From: an uncultured Bacilli bacterium
Lineage (GTDB): Bacteria; Bacillota_I; Bacilli_A; RF39; UBA660
Direction of reading: 5' to 3'
DNA length: 64,000 nucleotides
Assembly: GCA_934129885.1 (NCBI GenBank)
Contig: CAKOWU010000003.1
Coordinates: forward strand, 1 to 64,000
Below, piece by piece: positions 1 through 8,740 of the stretch. The translations under genes and the position numbers were made by a program. The number at the start of each line of letters is the position of its first letter. Within the stretch, counting starts at the first letter, position 1. The notes beneath the pieces are model-generated. The model was given only the letters and a program-made list of their open reading frames with translations. It did no database searches and had not been told where the DNA came from.

Positions 1-1236
1 ACAAATATGTATTCTATGTTTAGAGATTGCAGTAGTTTAATAAGCTTAGATTTAAGTACTTTTGATACATCAAATGTCATTAACATGACAGGTATGTTTT
101 CTGGATGTAGTAGTTTAACAAGTTTAAATTTAAGTAATTTTAATACCTCAAATGTTACTAATATGACAGCAATGTTTAATAAATGTAGTGGTTTAACTAG
201 TTTAAATGTCAGTAAATTTGATACATCGAATGTTACTAATATGAGTTATATGTTTTCTGAATGTAGTAGTTTAACAAGTTTAGATGTTAGTAAATTTGAT
301 ACATCGAATGTTACTAATATGAGTTGTATGTTTAATAAATGTAGTGGTTTAACAAGTTTAGATGTTAGTAAATTTGATACCTCAAATGTTACTAATATGA
401 GTTATATGTTTAATAAATGTAGTGGTTTAACTAGTTTAAGCGTCAATAATTTTAATACCTCAAATGTTACTAATATGACAGCAATGTTTCAAAGATGCAG
501 TAGTTTGACAAGTTTAGATGTCAGTAAATTTGATACATCAAAAGTAATTGATATGAGTTATATGTTTAATAATTGTAGTGGTTTAACTAGTTTAAGCGTC
601 AATAATTTTAATACATCTAAAGTGACTGATATGAGGAGCATGTTTAGCAATTGTAGTAGTTTAACTGAACTAGCTGTTAATGATTTTGATACAAGAAACG
701 TTATAAATATGAGAGGGATGTTTAATAATTGCTTTAGTCTCACTAGCTTAAATCTTAATAATTTTAATACAAGTAAAGTAACAGATATGAGTGCAATGTT
801 TGCCGGCACTACCAATAATACAACATTTGAAAATGTTACAATGAATTTAATCAAAATAGACGGACTTGAAAATTTTGACACATCTAAAGTTATTACAATG
901 AATGCCATGTTTCAATATTGTTCAAAGCTAACGAGCTTAAATTTAAATAAGTGGAATACAAGTAATGTTACGAAGATGAGCGGTATGTTTTATAACTGTA
1001 GTAGTTTAACCAGCTTAAATGTCAGTAATTTTGATACATCAAAAGTGACAAATATGTATGCAATGTTTCAAAGATGCAGTAGTTTAACTAGTTTAGATGT
1101 CAGTAATTTTGATACTTCTAAGGTTACTGATATGCATTCAATGTTTGAAAGTTGTAAGGAACTTACTAAACTTATTTTATGTTCTTTTACAACCTCAAAT
1201 GTAACTAATTTTGATACAATATTTGGTTATACTCCT
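1..1236 (+). repeat. tandem 78-bp coding repeats (DUF285/BspA leucine-rich repeats)
   Basis: About 15 head-to-tail copies of a 78 bp unit encode 26-residue repeats. Neighbouring units (for example those starting near 277 and 355) are nearly identical in DNA. They are coding repeats, prone to copy-number change by slippage or recombination. Confidence 0.9.
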
Positions 1237-3606
1237 AATTTAAAATATGTTTATGTAGGACCTAATTGGACAACTACAAATGCAACAACGACTGATATGT
1301 TTACTGGTAGTGGTATATCTTCCGTAACCCAATCAAATAACTGTGAATACGATGCCGAAGATATAAGTGTAAGTTTAAATACAACATCAACTACCAATAG
1401 CATCACCGCAGTCGCAACAGCCTTTGCTGATAGTGGAATATCTAAGTATGAGTTTAGTAAAGATGATGGCAAGACTTGGATTGATAACGGTACAAGTAAT
1501 GTTTATACATTTAGTAATTTAAAAAATATAAAAGCAGCAGATACTTTAAAAACAAATAATGTAACAAGTGGTGATGGTTTATATGTGGATAGTACCGAAA
1601 CAGGCAGATATGTATATAGAGGAGCAAACCCAAATAACTATATTACATTAGGTACAGATACATATAGAATAATAGCAGTAGAATCAGATGGAACGCTTAA
1701 GGTAATAAAAAATGGTAGCATAGGTAGAAAAGCATTTGATACTTCAAAAAATGCTAGGTATTCTACTATAAGTACAGATTACTGTTATGCTACTTCAGCA
1801 TCTTCATACTATGGTTGTAAAGTATGGGGAAGTAAAACAACTACACTTGATACCAATGGAAAAAATGTAACCCAAATGCCAAGAGCAGTCAATGGAACGC
1901 TTTATAATCTTCCAGATTCAGAAGCAACATTAAATACATATTTAAATAATGATTGGTATAATAGTTTAAGTAGTAATGTTCAAAATATAGTAGTATCACA
2001 TATGTTTAATGTAGGAGTAACGAAATATAATGAAACCAATTTATCAAATACAATAACACAAGAACAAACTTATAAATGGAAAGGTAAAGTAGGATTAATG
2101 AATCCAAGTGATTATGTAAAAGCCAGTACCAATTCCGCATGTACAAGTGCAAATGCATATTATGCTACATCATCATGTTATAAAAATAGTGATACGCATA
2201 ACTGGATTTACGCAGGACCTGCGGCAGAAAGTGCCTCATGGACAATCGCCCCTTACTCTGGCTATGACGCTTACACCGTGTTCTTTGTGGACAGTGGCGG
2301 CACCCTGACCGGATCCAGCGCTAATGGCAGTTACGGCGCGGCGCCAGTTCTTTATCTATCCTCTGACATCTCTCTTGAGGGAGACGGGACTTCAAATAGT
2401 CCATATACTGTAGAAACTTCATTTCCTATTAAGGTTAGAGCAACTAGTAAAATAGGGAAAATAAAAGAATCTGACAAGGTAGATACTATGTTAAAAGAAA
2501 TAAGTGCTCCAACTTTTAGTGAAAGTGAGACTAGTAGTGGCAAGAATGTAATTATTACATACCCTTCAGGATGTGGTAGTACTTATACTTGTTCATATTC
2601 TAAAGATAGTGGAGATTTTGTTACGGTAACATCTAATCCAACTATTTCATTTACTGGTAGTGGTAATGTAGTTACTAAGGTGTCTGATGGAACTAATACG
2701 GTAAGTAGTAGTTATACTGTAAAAGTAGAAATTAGTACATCTGATTTAGAAAGTTTAGTAGTAACAAGCGGAGATGGCTTATATGCAGATAGTACCGAAA
2801 CAGGTAGATATGTATATAGAGGAACAAACCCCAATAACTATATAACATTAGGTACAGATACATATAGAATTATATCAGTTGAAAGTGATAATACACTCAA
2901 GGTAATAAAAAATGGTAGTATTGGTAATAAAACAATTGATACTTCAAATACTAGATATTCTACTAATAGTACAGATTATTGTAATTCAAAGCGTGGCTGT
3001 AAAGTATGGGGAAGTAAAACAACTATGCTTGATACAAATGGAAAGAATGTAACTCAAATGCCTAGAGAAGTTGGTGGAACACTTTATAATTTACCGGATA
3101 AAGAGGCTTCATTAAATGCATATTTAAATAATGATTGGTATAATAGTTTAAGTAGTAATGTTAAAAATTTAATAGTATCACATATGTTTAATGTAGGAGT
3201 AACGAAACATAATGAAACTAGTTTATCAAATACAATTTTACAAGAAGCAGCTTATAAATGGAAAGGTAAAGTAGGGTTAATGAATCCTAGTGAGTATGTA
3301 AAAGCCAGTACCTATTCCGCATGTACTAGTGTAAATGCATATTTTGATAATTCAGAATGTTATCGTTATAGTAAGGTATATAATTGGATGTTTGTAGGAC
3401 CTATGGCAGAAAGTTTATCATGGACAATCGCCCCTTACTCTAGCTCTTCCGCTGGTAGCGTGTTTCGTGTGCTTAGTGGCGGCAGTTTCTATTACAACAA
3501 TGCTTCCTATAGTTATGGTGTGGCCCCTGTTTTCTATCTTTCTTCTGATATTACTTTATCAGGAAAAGGAACGGAAACAGAACCATATCAATTATTGGCT
3601 GAATAA
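1..3606 (+). CDS. BspA-like giant surface protein (DUF285 repeats plus two lectin-like modules), 5' end outside window
   Basis: The reading frame is open from base 1, so the N-terminus lies upstream. The first ~410 residues are about 15 tandem 26-residue (78 bp) repeats of the DUF285/BspA leucine-rich type, each with a core like FDTSNVTNMSYMF followed by a Cys. They are followed by Thr/Ser-rich linkers and two copies of a ~280-residue module (about 1558-2400 and 2758-3590), each beginning TSGDGLY.DSTETGRYVYRG and ending in a W-T-I-A-P...APV.YLSSDI segment. BspA-type proteins are exported adhesins. No sorting signal or membrane anchor is visible at the C-terminus (ends YQLLAE). The module ends are unusually GC-rich and C-ending in codon use (see separate features). 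Cell-surface adhesion is inferred from the family; the ligand is unknown. Confidence 0.85.
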   Translation, partial: TNMYSMFRDCSSLISLDLSTFDTSNVINMTGMFSGCSSLTSLNLSNFNTSNVTNMTAMFNKCSGLTSLNVSKFDTSNVTNMSYMFSECSSLTSLDVSKFDTSNVTNMSCMFNKCSGLTSLDVSKFDTSNVTNMSYMFNKCSGLTSLSVNNFNTSNVTNMTAMFQRCSSLTSLDVSKFDTSKVIDMSYMFNNCSGLTSLSVNNFNTSKVTDMRSMFSNCSSLTELAVNDFDTRNVINMRGMFNNCFSLTSLNLNNFNTSKVTDMSAMFAGTTNNTTFENVTMNLIKIDGLENFDTSKVITMNAMFQYCSKLTSLNLNKWNTSNVTKMSGMFYNCSSLTSLNVSNFDTSKVTNMYAMFQRCSSLTSLDVSNFDTSKVTDMHSMFESCKELTKLILCSFTTSNVTNFDTIFGYTPNLKYVYVGPNWTTTNATTTDMFTGSGISSVTQSNNCEYDAEDISVSLNTTSTTNSITAVATAFADSGISKYEFSKDDGKTWIDNGTSNVYTFSNLKNIKAADTLKTNNVTSGDGLYVDSTETGRYVYRGANPNNYITLGTDTYRIIAVESDGTLKVIKNGSIGRKAFDTSKNARYSTISTDYCYATSASSYYGCKVWGSKTTTLDTNGKNVTQMPRAVNGTLYNLPDSEATLNTYLNNDWYNSLSSNVQNIVVSHMFNVGVTKYNETNLSNTITQEQTYKWKGKVGLMNPSDYVKASTNSACTSANAYYATSSCYKNSDTHNWIYAGPAAESASWTIAPYSGYDAYTVFFVDSGGTLTGSSANGSYGAAPVLYLSSDISLEGDGTSNSPYTVETSFPIKVRATSKIGKIKESDKVDTMLKEISAPTFSESETSSGKNVIITYPSGCGSTYTCSYSKDSGDFVTVTSNPTISFTGSGNVVTKVSDGTNTVSSSYTVKVEISTSDLESLVVTSGDGLYADSTETGRYVYRGTNPNNYITLGTDTYRIISVESDNTLKVIKNGSIGNKTIDTSNTRYSTNSTDYCNSKRGCKVWGSKTTMLDTNGKNVTQMPREVGGTLYNLPDKEASLNAYLNNDWYNSLSSNVKNLIVSHMFNVGVTKHNETSLSNTILQEAAYKWKGKVGLMNPSEYVKASTYSACTSVNAYFDNSECYRYSKVYNWMFVGPMAESLSWTIAPYSSSSAGSVFRVLSGGSFYYNNASYSYGVAPVFYLSSDITLSGKGTETEPYQLLAE
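2239..2358 (+). other. candidate DGR-type variable region 1 inside the surface protein
   Basis: Forty codons from TGG (WTIAPY...) to CTA (...APVLYL). By count 18 of 40 codons end in C, against very few in flanking codons, and the segment is conspicuously GC-rich in an AT-rich gene. Many codons are NNC (TAC, GAC, GGC, ACC, TCC, AGC), as produced when AAC codons of a template repeat are randomised at adenines. The segment lies at the C-terminal end of a lectin-like module, the usual site of variable residues in DGR targets. No reverse transcriptase or template repeat was found in the window. Confidence 0.5.
3421..3540 (+). other. candidate DGR-type variable region 2 inside the surface protein
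   Basis: This aligns codon for codon with the segment at 2239-2358. The first ~21 bases are identical in both. After that most differences change the amino acid, and several pairs differ only in the first two codon positions (GGC/AGC, TAT/TCT, ACC/AGC, TTT/CGT, GCG/GTG). By count 14 of 40 codons end in C. Flanking framework residues (SGG, YG.APV, YLSSDI) are conserved, which is the pattern of a hypervariable face on a constant fold. Confidence 0.5.
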
Positions 3607-3675
3607 TGTTATTGGCTCAAAATTAAAAACTCGGTGTAATTACTGGGTTTTAATTTGCTTTTAAGCCGATAATAA

Positions 3676-3906
3676 TTATAATTGTAATAACTGGCTGAGC
3701 AAATCTTTGTCGGCTTTCCAGTCTGGCAAGGAAGTTGATATTTTGGTGGTTGCTTTTTCAATGGCTTCGAATTTTGTTTTTTCTAATACTTTTGCATATT
3801 CCATTGTTGTATTTATATTTGAATATCCTAGTAATTCTTGAATATAAACAATGTTTACTCCCTTATTTAATAGATGAACTGTGCTAGTAAGGAGATATGT
3901 TTTTGT
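3676..3906 (-). pseudogene. C-terminal fragment of a tyrosine recombinase/integrase
   Basis: On the - strand about 75 codons ending in TAA at 3676-3678 read ...HLLNKGVNIVYIQELLGYSN, then INTTMEYAKV. This matches the C-terminal catalytic end of tyrosine recombinases (H..L..G.....Q..LGH....TT..Y), with the active-site Tyr in MEYAKV. The frame breaks upstream, and the Arg-containing catalytic boxes and N-terminal domain are absent, so it is a decayed remnant. It lies directly behind the BspA-like gene and next to an IS66 remnant, marking an old insertion site. Confidence 0.75.
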
Positions 3907-3976
3907 TAGAAAATATACTTAATTGTAGAATAAGTGTTGTATTTACCACATATTTTATTTTACACTCTCCTATAAT

Positions 3977-4649
3977 GTGTTGTGTGCGTGCAATGATAAG
4001 TACATAAGATTATGGCCTAGTAAAAATAAATCACAGAATGCACTAGACACAATAGGCTTCTTACCTAAATTTAAAGATGGGACAAAATTATACAACAAAT
4101 ATGGTTGTTTTCTTTCACAATGTATTTTGCACATACAAAAATACTTAAAAGGAATATATGATTTTATAGATCATAAAGCACCAAAAAAATTATCTGAATT
4201 TTTTACTAAATGTAATAATTCAAGAAACCGTTATATTGAAAAAAATATAATGTCTTTTAGCGACGAAGAATATTCTTTTATAATAAAAGAGTATGATAAT
4301 ATTATTGACGAATGGGAAAAAGAACTAAGAGATGATGCAAACAATTATCTTTTTAATGAAGAATCAAAATTGTTTTTTCGTCTTAAATATGGTAGTAAAA
4401 AAGCGGATAATAAAGAGACGAAACGTTGTTTTTTCTAAAAGATTTTAATGTACCATCTACAAATAATGTGGTCGAATCTTCTCAGCGTGGAGTTAAAATA
4501 AAACAAAAATAGGAAAATTCAGAAGCAACTTAGGAGCAGATAGTTACTTAAAAATAAAAAGTTGTTTATTAACATACAAAAAACAAAATCTTGATATATT
4601 AGATTCTATAATCAAAGTATTTAATAACAACAATGTTTTAGCAAAATAA
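3977..4649 (+). pseudogene. IS66-family transposase remnant, frameshifted
   Basis: Three pieces in different frames reconstruct the C-terminal half of an IS66 transposase. 3977-4438 reads NDKYIRLWPSKNK...CILHIQKYLKGIYDFI. A frameshift near 4430 leads to KDFNVPSTNNVVESSQRGVK, the family's D-F-x-V-P-x-T-N-N-x-x-E box with its catalytic Glu. A further frameshift near 4510 leads to KFRSNLGADSYLKIKSC...VFNNNNVLAK ending in TAA at 4647. The N-terminal half and the accessory TnpA/TnpB genes are missing. It is inactive. Confidence 0.8.
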
Positions 4650-4727
4650 AAGGTGAGAGTCCCTCGTTTATTTTCTAGTCCCTTGACTGAACTGTAACTA
4701 ACATTTAACTTAATTTATTTCAAACTA

Positions 4728-4757
4728 TTGACGTAAGTAAATGTTTTGTGTTATAGT
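4728..4757 (+). promoter_or_regulatory. sigma-A-type promoter of the deoC-tyrS operon
   Basis: TTGACG (4728-4733), an 18 bp spacer and TATAGT (4752-4757) lie just upstream of the T-box leader. Confidence 0.7.
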
Positions 4758-4763
4758 CTTATC

Positions 4764-4967
4764 AGTTGACAGAGAAAAATACTCATTAGTAATTTAACTG
4801 GTAATAAGAAAGTTAATGGTAGTTGAAAGTTAACCAAGGTTAAATTTATGAATTACATATTTGGAGTCAAAACCGCAAATCTGCGTTATAGATTAAAGTG
4901 CATAGGAATACTATGAAGTAAGGTGGTACCGCGATATTATCGTCCTTACATTTATAGTATTTTTTTA
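4764..4967 (+). promoter_or_regulatory. T-box riboswitch leader, probably tRNA-Tyr responsive
   Basis: The T-box core AAGGTGGTACCGCG lies at about 4920-4933, inside a stem in which GTAAGG pairs with CCTTAC (4918-4949). A T-run follows at 4961-4967, which fits the terminator arm competing with an antiterminator. About 200 nt of structured leader precede it. A TAC triplet in GAATTACA near 4851-4857 is a suitable Tyr specifier; its exact position in the specifier loop is my inference. The leader would let uncharged tRNA-Tyr promote read-through into deoC and tyrS. Confidence 0.88.
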
Positions 4968-4986
4968 TATTATTTGGAGGTATTAT

Positions 4987-5643
4987 ATGGAATTAAATAA
5001 ATATATTGATAGTACAAATTTAAAGATGGAAGCCACGGCTTTAGACATTACTAAATTATGTGAGGACGCTATTAAATATAATTTTGAAAGTGTCTGCGTA
5101 AGTCCTTGTTATGTTTCTTTAGCGAAAGATTTATTAGAAGATACTAACATATTAGTAGGCACTGTAGTAGGTTTTCCTTTGGGCATCAGTAGTCCTAAAA
5201 CAAAACAATTTGAGGCTACTGAGGCTGCTGAACTTGGTGCGGATGAAATTGATATGGTTATTAATGTTGGAGCCTTAAAAGATAAAGAATATGATTATGT
5301 CAAAAAAGAAATTGAGGGAGTGCGTGATGTTTTAGATGGTAAAACATTAAAAGTTATTATTGAAACTTCTCTTTTAACAAAAGAAGAAATTATTAAAATG
5401 ACCGAAATATGTAACGAAACCTTTGTAAACTTTATAAAAACATCGACGGGCTTTGGTGAAAGAGGGGCATCTCTTGAAGATATTGACATAATAAATGAAC
5501 ATAAAAATGAACTTTTAAAAGTAAAAGCCTCTGGTGGTATTAAAAGTTACGAAGAAGCCGAAACTTTTATAAATAAAGGGGTAACTAGAATTGGAACATC
5601 AAATGCTGGAAAAATTATGAAAGAGTGGGAGGAAAAAGAATGA
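4987..5643 (+). CDS. deoC: deoxyribose-phosphate aldolase
   Basis: At 218 residues this is the usual length for DeoC, which cleaves 2-deoxyribose-5-phosphate to glyceraldehyde-3-phosphate and acetaldehyde in deoxynucleoside catabolism. Visible landmarks are GTVVGFPLG, the D-E-I-D-M-V-I-N-V-G segment, the Schiff-base lysine in FIKTSTGF, and a second conserved lysine in VKASGGI. The start ATG has TTTGGAGG nine bases upstream. It is the first gene behind the Tyr T-box and overlaps tyrS by four bases (ATGA), so the two are translationally coupled. That pairing of a catabolic aldolase with an aminoacyl-tRNA synthetase leader is unusual. Confidence 0.93.
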   Translation: MELNKYIDSTNLKMEATALDITKLCEDAIKYNFESVCVSPCYVSLAKDLLEDTNILVGTVVGFPLGISSPKTKQFEATEAAELGADEIDMVINVGALKDKEYDYVKKEIEGVRDVLDGKTLKVIIETSLLTKEEIIKMTEICNETFVNFIKTSTGFGERGASLEDIDIINEHKNELLKVKASGGIKSYEEAETFINKGVTRIGTSNAGKIMKEWEEKE

Positions 5644-6860
5644 AATTATTTGATGAATTAAAATGGCGTGGTTTAATAAAAGACGTTGCCGGAAGTGATA
5701 TAGAAGAAAAAATAAATAATGGTGGTTTAACATTTTATCTAGGAACAGATCCTACCGCAGATAGTCTGCATATAGGACATCTATCTTCTTTGCTAACCGC
5801 TAAAAGATTACAGTTAGGGGGACATCATCCGATAATCCTAGTAGGGGGTGCGACAGGAATGATAGGAGATCCTAGACCTACAACAGAAAGAGCTATGATT
5901 ACCAAAGAAGAAGTTAAGAAAAATTTTGATTCACTAAAAAAGCAAATAGAAACCTTATTTGGCTTTGAAATAGTCAATAATTATGATTGGGATAAAGATA
6001 TTAACTTCATTGATTTTTTAAGAGACTATGGTAAATTCTTTAATGTTAATTATATGATAAATAAAGATATCATAAGAAGAAGATTAGAAACAGGTATTAC
6101 CTATACAGAATTTTCTTATATGATTATGCAGGCTCTTGATTTCTTATGGCTTTACGAAAATAAAGGATGTACACTTCAGGCCGCAGGATCTGATCAGTGG
6201 GGTAATATAACTGCGGGTATAGATTTAATCAGAAAAAAAACGGGAGAAGAAGTATATGGCTTTACAATGCCCCTTGTACTTACTAAAGATGGTAAGAAGA
6301 TTGGTAAAAGTGAAGGTAATGCTGTATGGCTTGATAAAACAAAAACATCTAATTATGAAGTATACCAGTATTTTCTAAATAGTGATGATGAAATGGTTAT
6401 TGATTATTTAAAAATATATACTTTCCTAACTAAAGAAGAAATAGAAGAAATAGAAAAGAAACACAAAGAATGTCCAGAGAAAAGACTTGCTCAAAAAACA
6501 CTGGCCAAAGAAATTGTATCTTTCTTACATGGTAAAGAAGAAGCCGAAAAGGCTATAAAAATAAGTGAGGCTTTATTTGGTGGCAGTGTTAGTAATTTAT
6601 CTAAAGATGAAATACTAATTGGTTTTAAAGGCGTACCAACCTTTGATGCTAAAGAAAATAATATTATAGATTTTCTAGTATCTTCTTCTATTGCGTCTAG
6701 TAAAAGAGAGGCTAGAGAATTTGTGTCATCTGGCTCTATTATTATTAATGATAATAAAATCACAGATGAAGAGTTTATGGTTACTTCTAGTATCGCTATT
6801 GATAATGAGATATTAGTAGTAAGACGTGGCAAGAAAAAATACTTTATTGGTAAATTCTAG
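5640..6860 (+). CDS. tyrS: tyrosyl-tRNA synthetase
   Basis: A class I synthetase of 406 residues that charges tRNA-Tyr. The HIGH signature appears as SLHIGHLSSL, the KMSKS-equivalent loop is KIGKS, and AAGSDQWGNITAG is the tyrosine-site motif. An S4 RNA-binding domain (ASSKREAREFV...) closes the protein. I chose the ATG at 5640, preceded by GGGAGG and overlapping the deoC stop, rather than an ATG five codons upstream inside deoC. Control by the upstream T-box fits tyrosine-starvation induction. Confidence 0.96.
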   Translation: MKLFDELKWRGLIKDVAGSDIEEKINNGGLTFYLGTDPTADSLHIGHLSSLLTAKRLQLGGHHPIILVGGATGMIGDPRPTTERAMITKEEVKKNFDSLKKQIETLFGFEIVNNYDWDKDINFIDFLRDYGKFFNVNYMINKDIIRRRLETGITYTEFSYMIMQALDFLWLYENKGCTLQAAGSDQWGNITAGIDLIRKKTGEEVYGFTMPLVLTKDGKKIGKSEGNAVWLDKTKTSNYEVYQYFLNSDDEMVIDYLKIYTFLTKEEIEEIEKKHKECPEKRLAQKTLAKEIVSFLHGKEEAEKAIKISEALFGGSVSNLSKDEILIGFKGVPTFDAKENNIIDFLVSSSIASSKREAREFVSSGSIIINDNKITDEEFMVTSSIAIDNEILVVRRGKKKYFIGKF

Positions 6861-6944
6861 CATAAATCGACATTTATTTATCTAAAAGCATTTTATAATG
6901 TGACTGGTGATTAGATGAGGGAATGCAAATACCACATATATGAT

Positions 6945-6975
6945 GAGGTCTCTATTATAGAGACCTCTTATTTTG
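6945..6975 (+). terminator. rho-independent terminator after tyrS
   Basis: A perfect 10 bp stem, GAGGTCTCTA (6945-6954) and TAGAGACCTC (6958-6967), with a 3-nt loop and a short T-rich tail. A TATAAT at 6894-6899 lies upstream, so the 6900-6975 stretch could be a separate short transcript. The rest of 6861-7098 shows only AT-rich leader sequence, with a T9 run at about 7061 ahead of yqfC. Confidence 0.8.
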
Positions 6976-7098
6976 ATAAAAAGTAAACAACTTGTATATT
7001 ATAATGATAAAAGAAAGTGAATCTGTGAAGGAACTATCATTAGTTAAGATATAGGTCTACTTTTTTTTTAATTTCATAAGTTTATATAGGTGATTTAT

Positions 7099-7332
7099 AT
7101 GCCAAAAGTACTAAGAAATTATATACTAGAAACTGACTTTAGAATTAATTATATTAAAGATAAATTGGATATTATTAATTATAGTTTTATTGACCACTTT
7201 GATGACGATAAAATTATAATTAGATATAGTGAAGGAATCATAATTATTAAAGGCGAAAAATTAGTAATTGCACGTCTTCTTGATGATGAAATTTTAATAT
7301 CTGGAAAAATAAAAAATATAGAAATAAAATGA
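7099..7332 (+). CDS. yqfC: YqfC-like sporulation-associated protein (YabP/YqfC family)
   Basis: A small protein of 77 residues (family usually 80-95) with the beta-rich pattern II.YSEGIIIIKGEKLVIARL typical of YabP/YqfC. In sporulating Firmicutes it is made in the mother cell with YqfD. The start at 7099 follows the AGGTGAT ribosome site; a GTG at 7090 lies inside that site and is unlikely. It overlaps yqfD by four bases. Whether this organism sporulates cannot be told from this window; retention of the pair suggests it does or recently did. Confidence 0.7.
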   Translation: MPKVLRNYILETDFRINYIKDKLDIINYSFIDHFDDDKIIIRYSEGIIIIKGEKLVIARLLDDEILISGKIKNIEIK

Positions 7333-8492
7333 TATATATATTTAAAAATAGAGTTAAAATTAATGTAAAGGGAAGAAATGTAAATAGATTCATTAGAAGA
7401 CTTATAAAAAATAACATTGAAATTTTATCTTTAAACTATATATCTAAAGGCGAAGCTAATATAATTATTTATGAAAAAGATCTAGAGGTAATAGAAAAAA
7501 TTAAAAGTATATATGAACTTAGTGTTATATCGGTATATGGATTTTTAAAACTCAAAAAGATAATTATGTTTAATATGCATATTATTGTTTTGTGTGTAGT
7601 TGGCTTTGCACTTTTTAAAATGTTTACAAGCATGATCTTTAGTATAGAAGTAGTTCATTCTAATAAAGAAGTTAGAACTACCATCATGAATGAATTAGAA
7701 AAAGAGGGAATAACTAAATATAGTTTAAAAAAAGATTATAATACATTAAAAAAAATCAAAGAAAACATCTTAAATAGACATAAGAAAGATATTGAATGGT
7801 TAGAGATAGAAGAAGAAGGAACTAAGTATATAGTTAGAGTAGAAGAGCGAAGTATTCCAGATACTAGTGTAGACGAGACTCCAAGAAATATTATTGCAAA
7901 AAAAGATGCTGTAATAAGAAGAGTTATTAGTAGTAAAGGTCAGATACTAAAAAATACTAACGATTATGTAAATAAAGGTGATACCATTATATCTGGAGAA
8001 GTTACCTTGAATGATAAGGTCATGGGTAAAGTTCACGCTAGTGGTAAAGTTTATGGTGAAGTATGGTATGTAGTTCACACTAAATATCCTTTCGCATATT
8101 ATAGTGAAGAGGAAACAGGTAATTATAAAAATAGTTACGTTGTTAAATTTTTAAACCACGATATTGAACTTTCACTAAATAGATATAAACATAAAAAAAC
8201 AAAGGATAAAATAATCTATAAAAATGAATATATTCCACTTGCTATTTCGCTCCAAAATCAAAAAGAAGTTAAAATAAAAAGTGATATTCTAACATTTGAC
8301 GAAGCCAAAGAAAAAGCTCAAAATTTAGCTATAAAAAAGATTAATAATGTATTAAATAAAGGTGAACATATTATGTCTCATAAGTATCTAAAATCTTCAG
8401 TAAAAGATGGTGCTATCGAAGTTGAAATGTTCTTCGCTGTATATGAGGATATTACAGATTATAGTGCTATAGCAAATAATGCACCAGAGTAA
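7329..8492 (+). CDS. yqfD: YqfD-family sporulation membrane protein
   Basis: 387 residues, matching the YqfD stage IV sporulation family (~390-400). It has a cytoplasmic N-terminal domain, one hydrophobic segment near residues 78-98 (IIMFNMHIIVLCVVGFALFK), then a large external domain with paired E.......K/R segments such as WLEIEEEGTKYIVRVEER. In Bacillus it is expressed with yqfC under SigE. The ATGA overlap with yqfC supports coupled translation. The usual next gene, phoH, is absent here. Confidence 0.8.
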   Translation: MIYIFKNRVKINVKGRNVNRFIRRLIKNNIEILSLNYISKGEANIIIYEKDLEVIEKIKSIYELSVISVYGFLKLKKIIMFNMHIIVLCVVGFALFKMFTSMIFSIEVVHSNKEVRTTIMNELEKEGITKYSLKKDYNTLKKIKENILNRHKKDIEWLEIEEEGTKYIVRVEERSIPDTSVDETPRNIIAKKDAVIRRVISSKGQILKNTNDYVNKGDTIISGEVTLNDKVMGKVHASGKVYGEVWYVVHTKYPFAYYSEEETGNYKNSYVVKFLNHDIELSLNRYKHKKTKDKIIYKNEYIPLAISLQNQKEVKIKSDILTFDEAKEKAQNLAIKKINNVLNKGEHIMSHKYLKSSVKDGAIEVEMFFAVYEDITDYSAIANNAPE

Positions 8493-8494
8493 TG

Positions 8495-8534
8495 AAAAGT
8501 CACGTAAGTAAATTTTCACTTACGAGCTTTTTTT
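8495..8534 (+). terminator. terminator after yqfD
   Basis: CGTAAGT and ACTTACG pair across an A/T loop, flanked by AAAG...CTTT, and run into TTTTTTT. It ends the yqfCD unit. The remaining bases up to 8740 are AT-rich with no gene; phoH, which often sits here, is missing. Confidence 0.8.
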
Positions 8535-8740
8535 ATTTATAATTACATAGGTACTAATAAATTTGTAATTGATATAGAATTTTTCATTTAAAAAATATTT
8601 ATCGAAGACCTATCATCAATTTTGTTAATATTAAATAGCCATAATTAGAAAAATTACAATATTGAAAAAACAAATAATTTATACTATAATATAAGCATCT
8701 TACATGTTTATTTTGTGTTAAAACTAAAGGAGAAAAATTT

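Noticed and set aside
558..908. - strand ORF opposite the DUF285 repeats
   Set aside because: It is the antisense of the repeats, low-complexity, without ribosome site or independent support.
1..1236. Regular direct repeats that could be taken for a CRISPR array
   Set aside because: The repeats are contiguous, in frame, 78 bp with no unique spacers, and encode DUF285 repeats.
3467..3664. Alternative + strand ORF at the end of the BspA-like gene
   Set aside because: It is an out-of-frame reading of the GC-rich variable segment and has no ribosome site.
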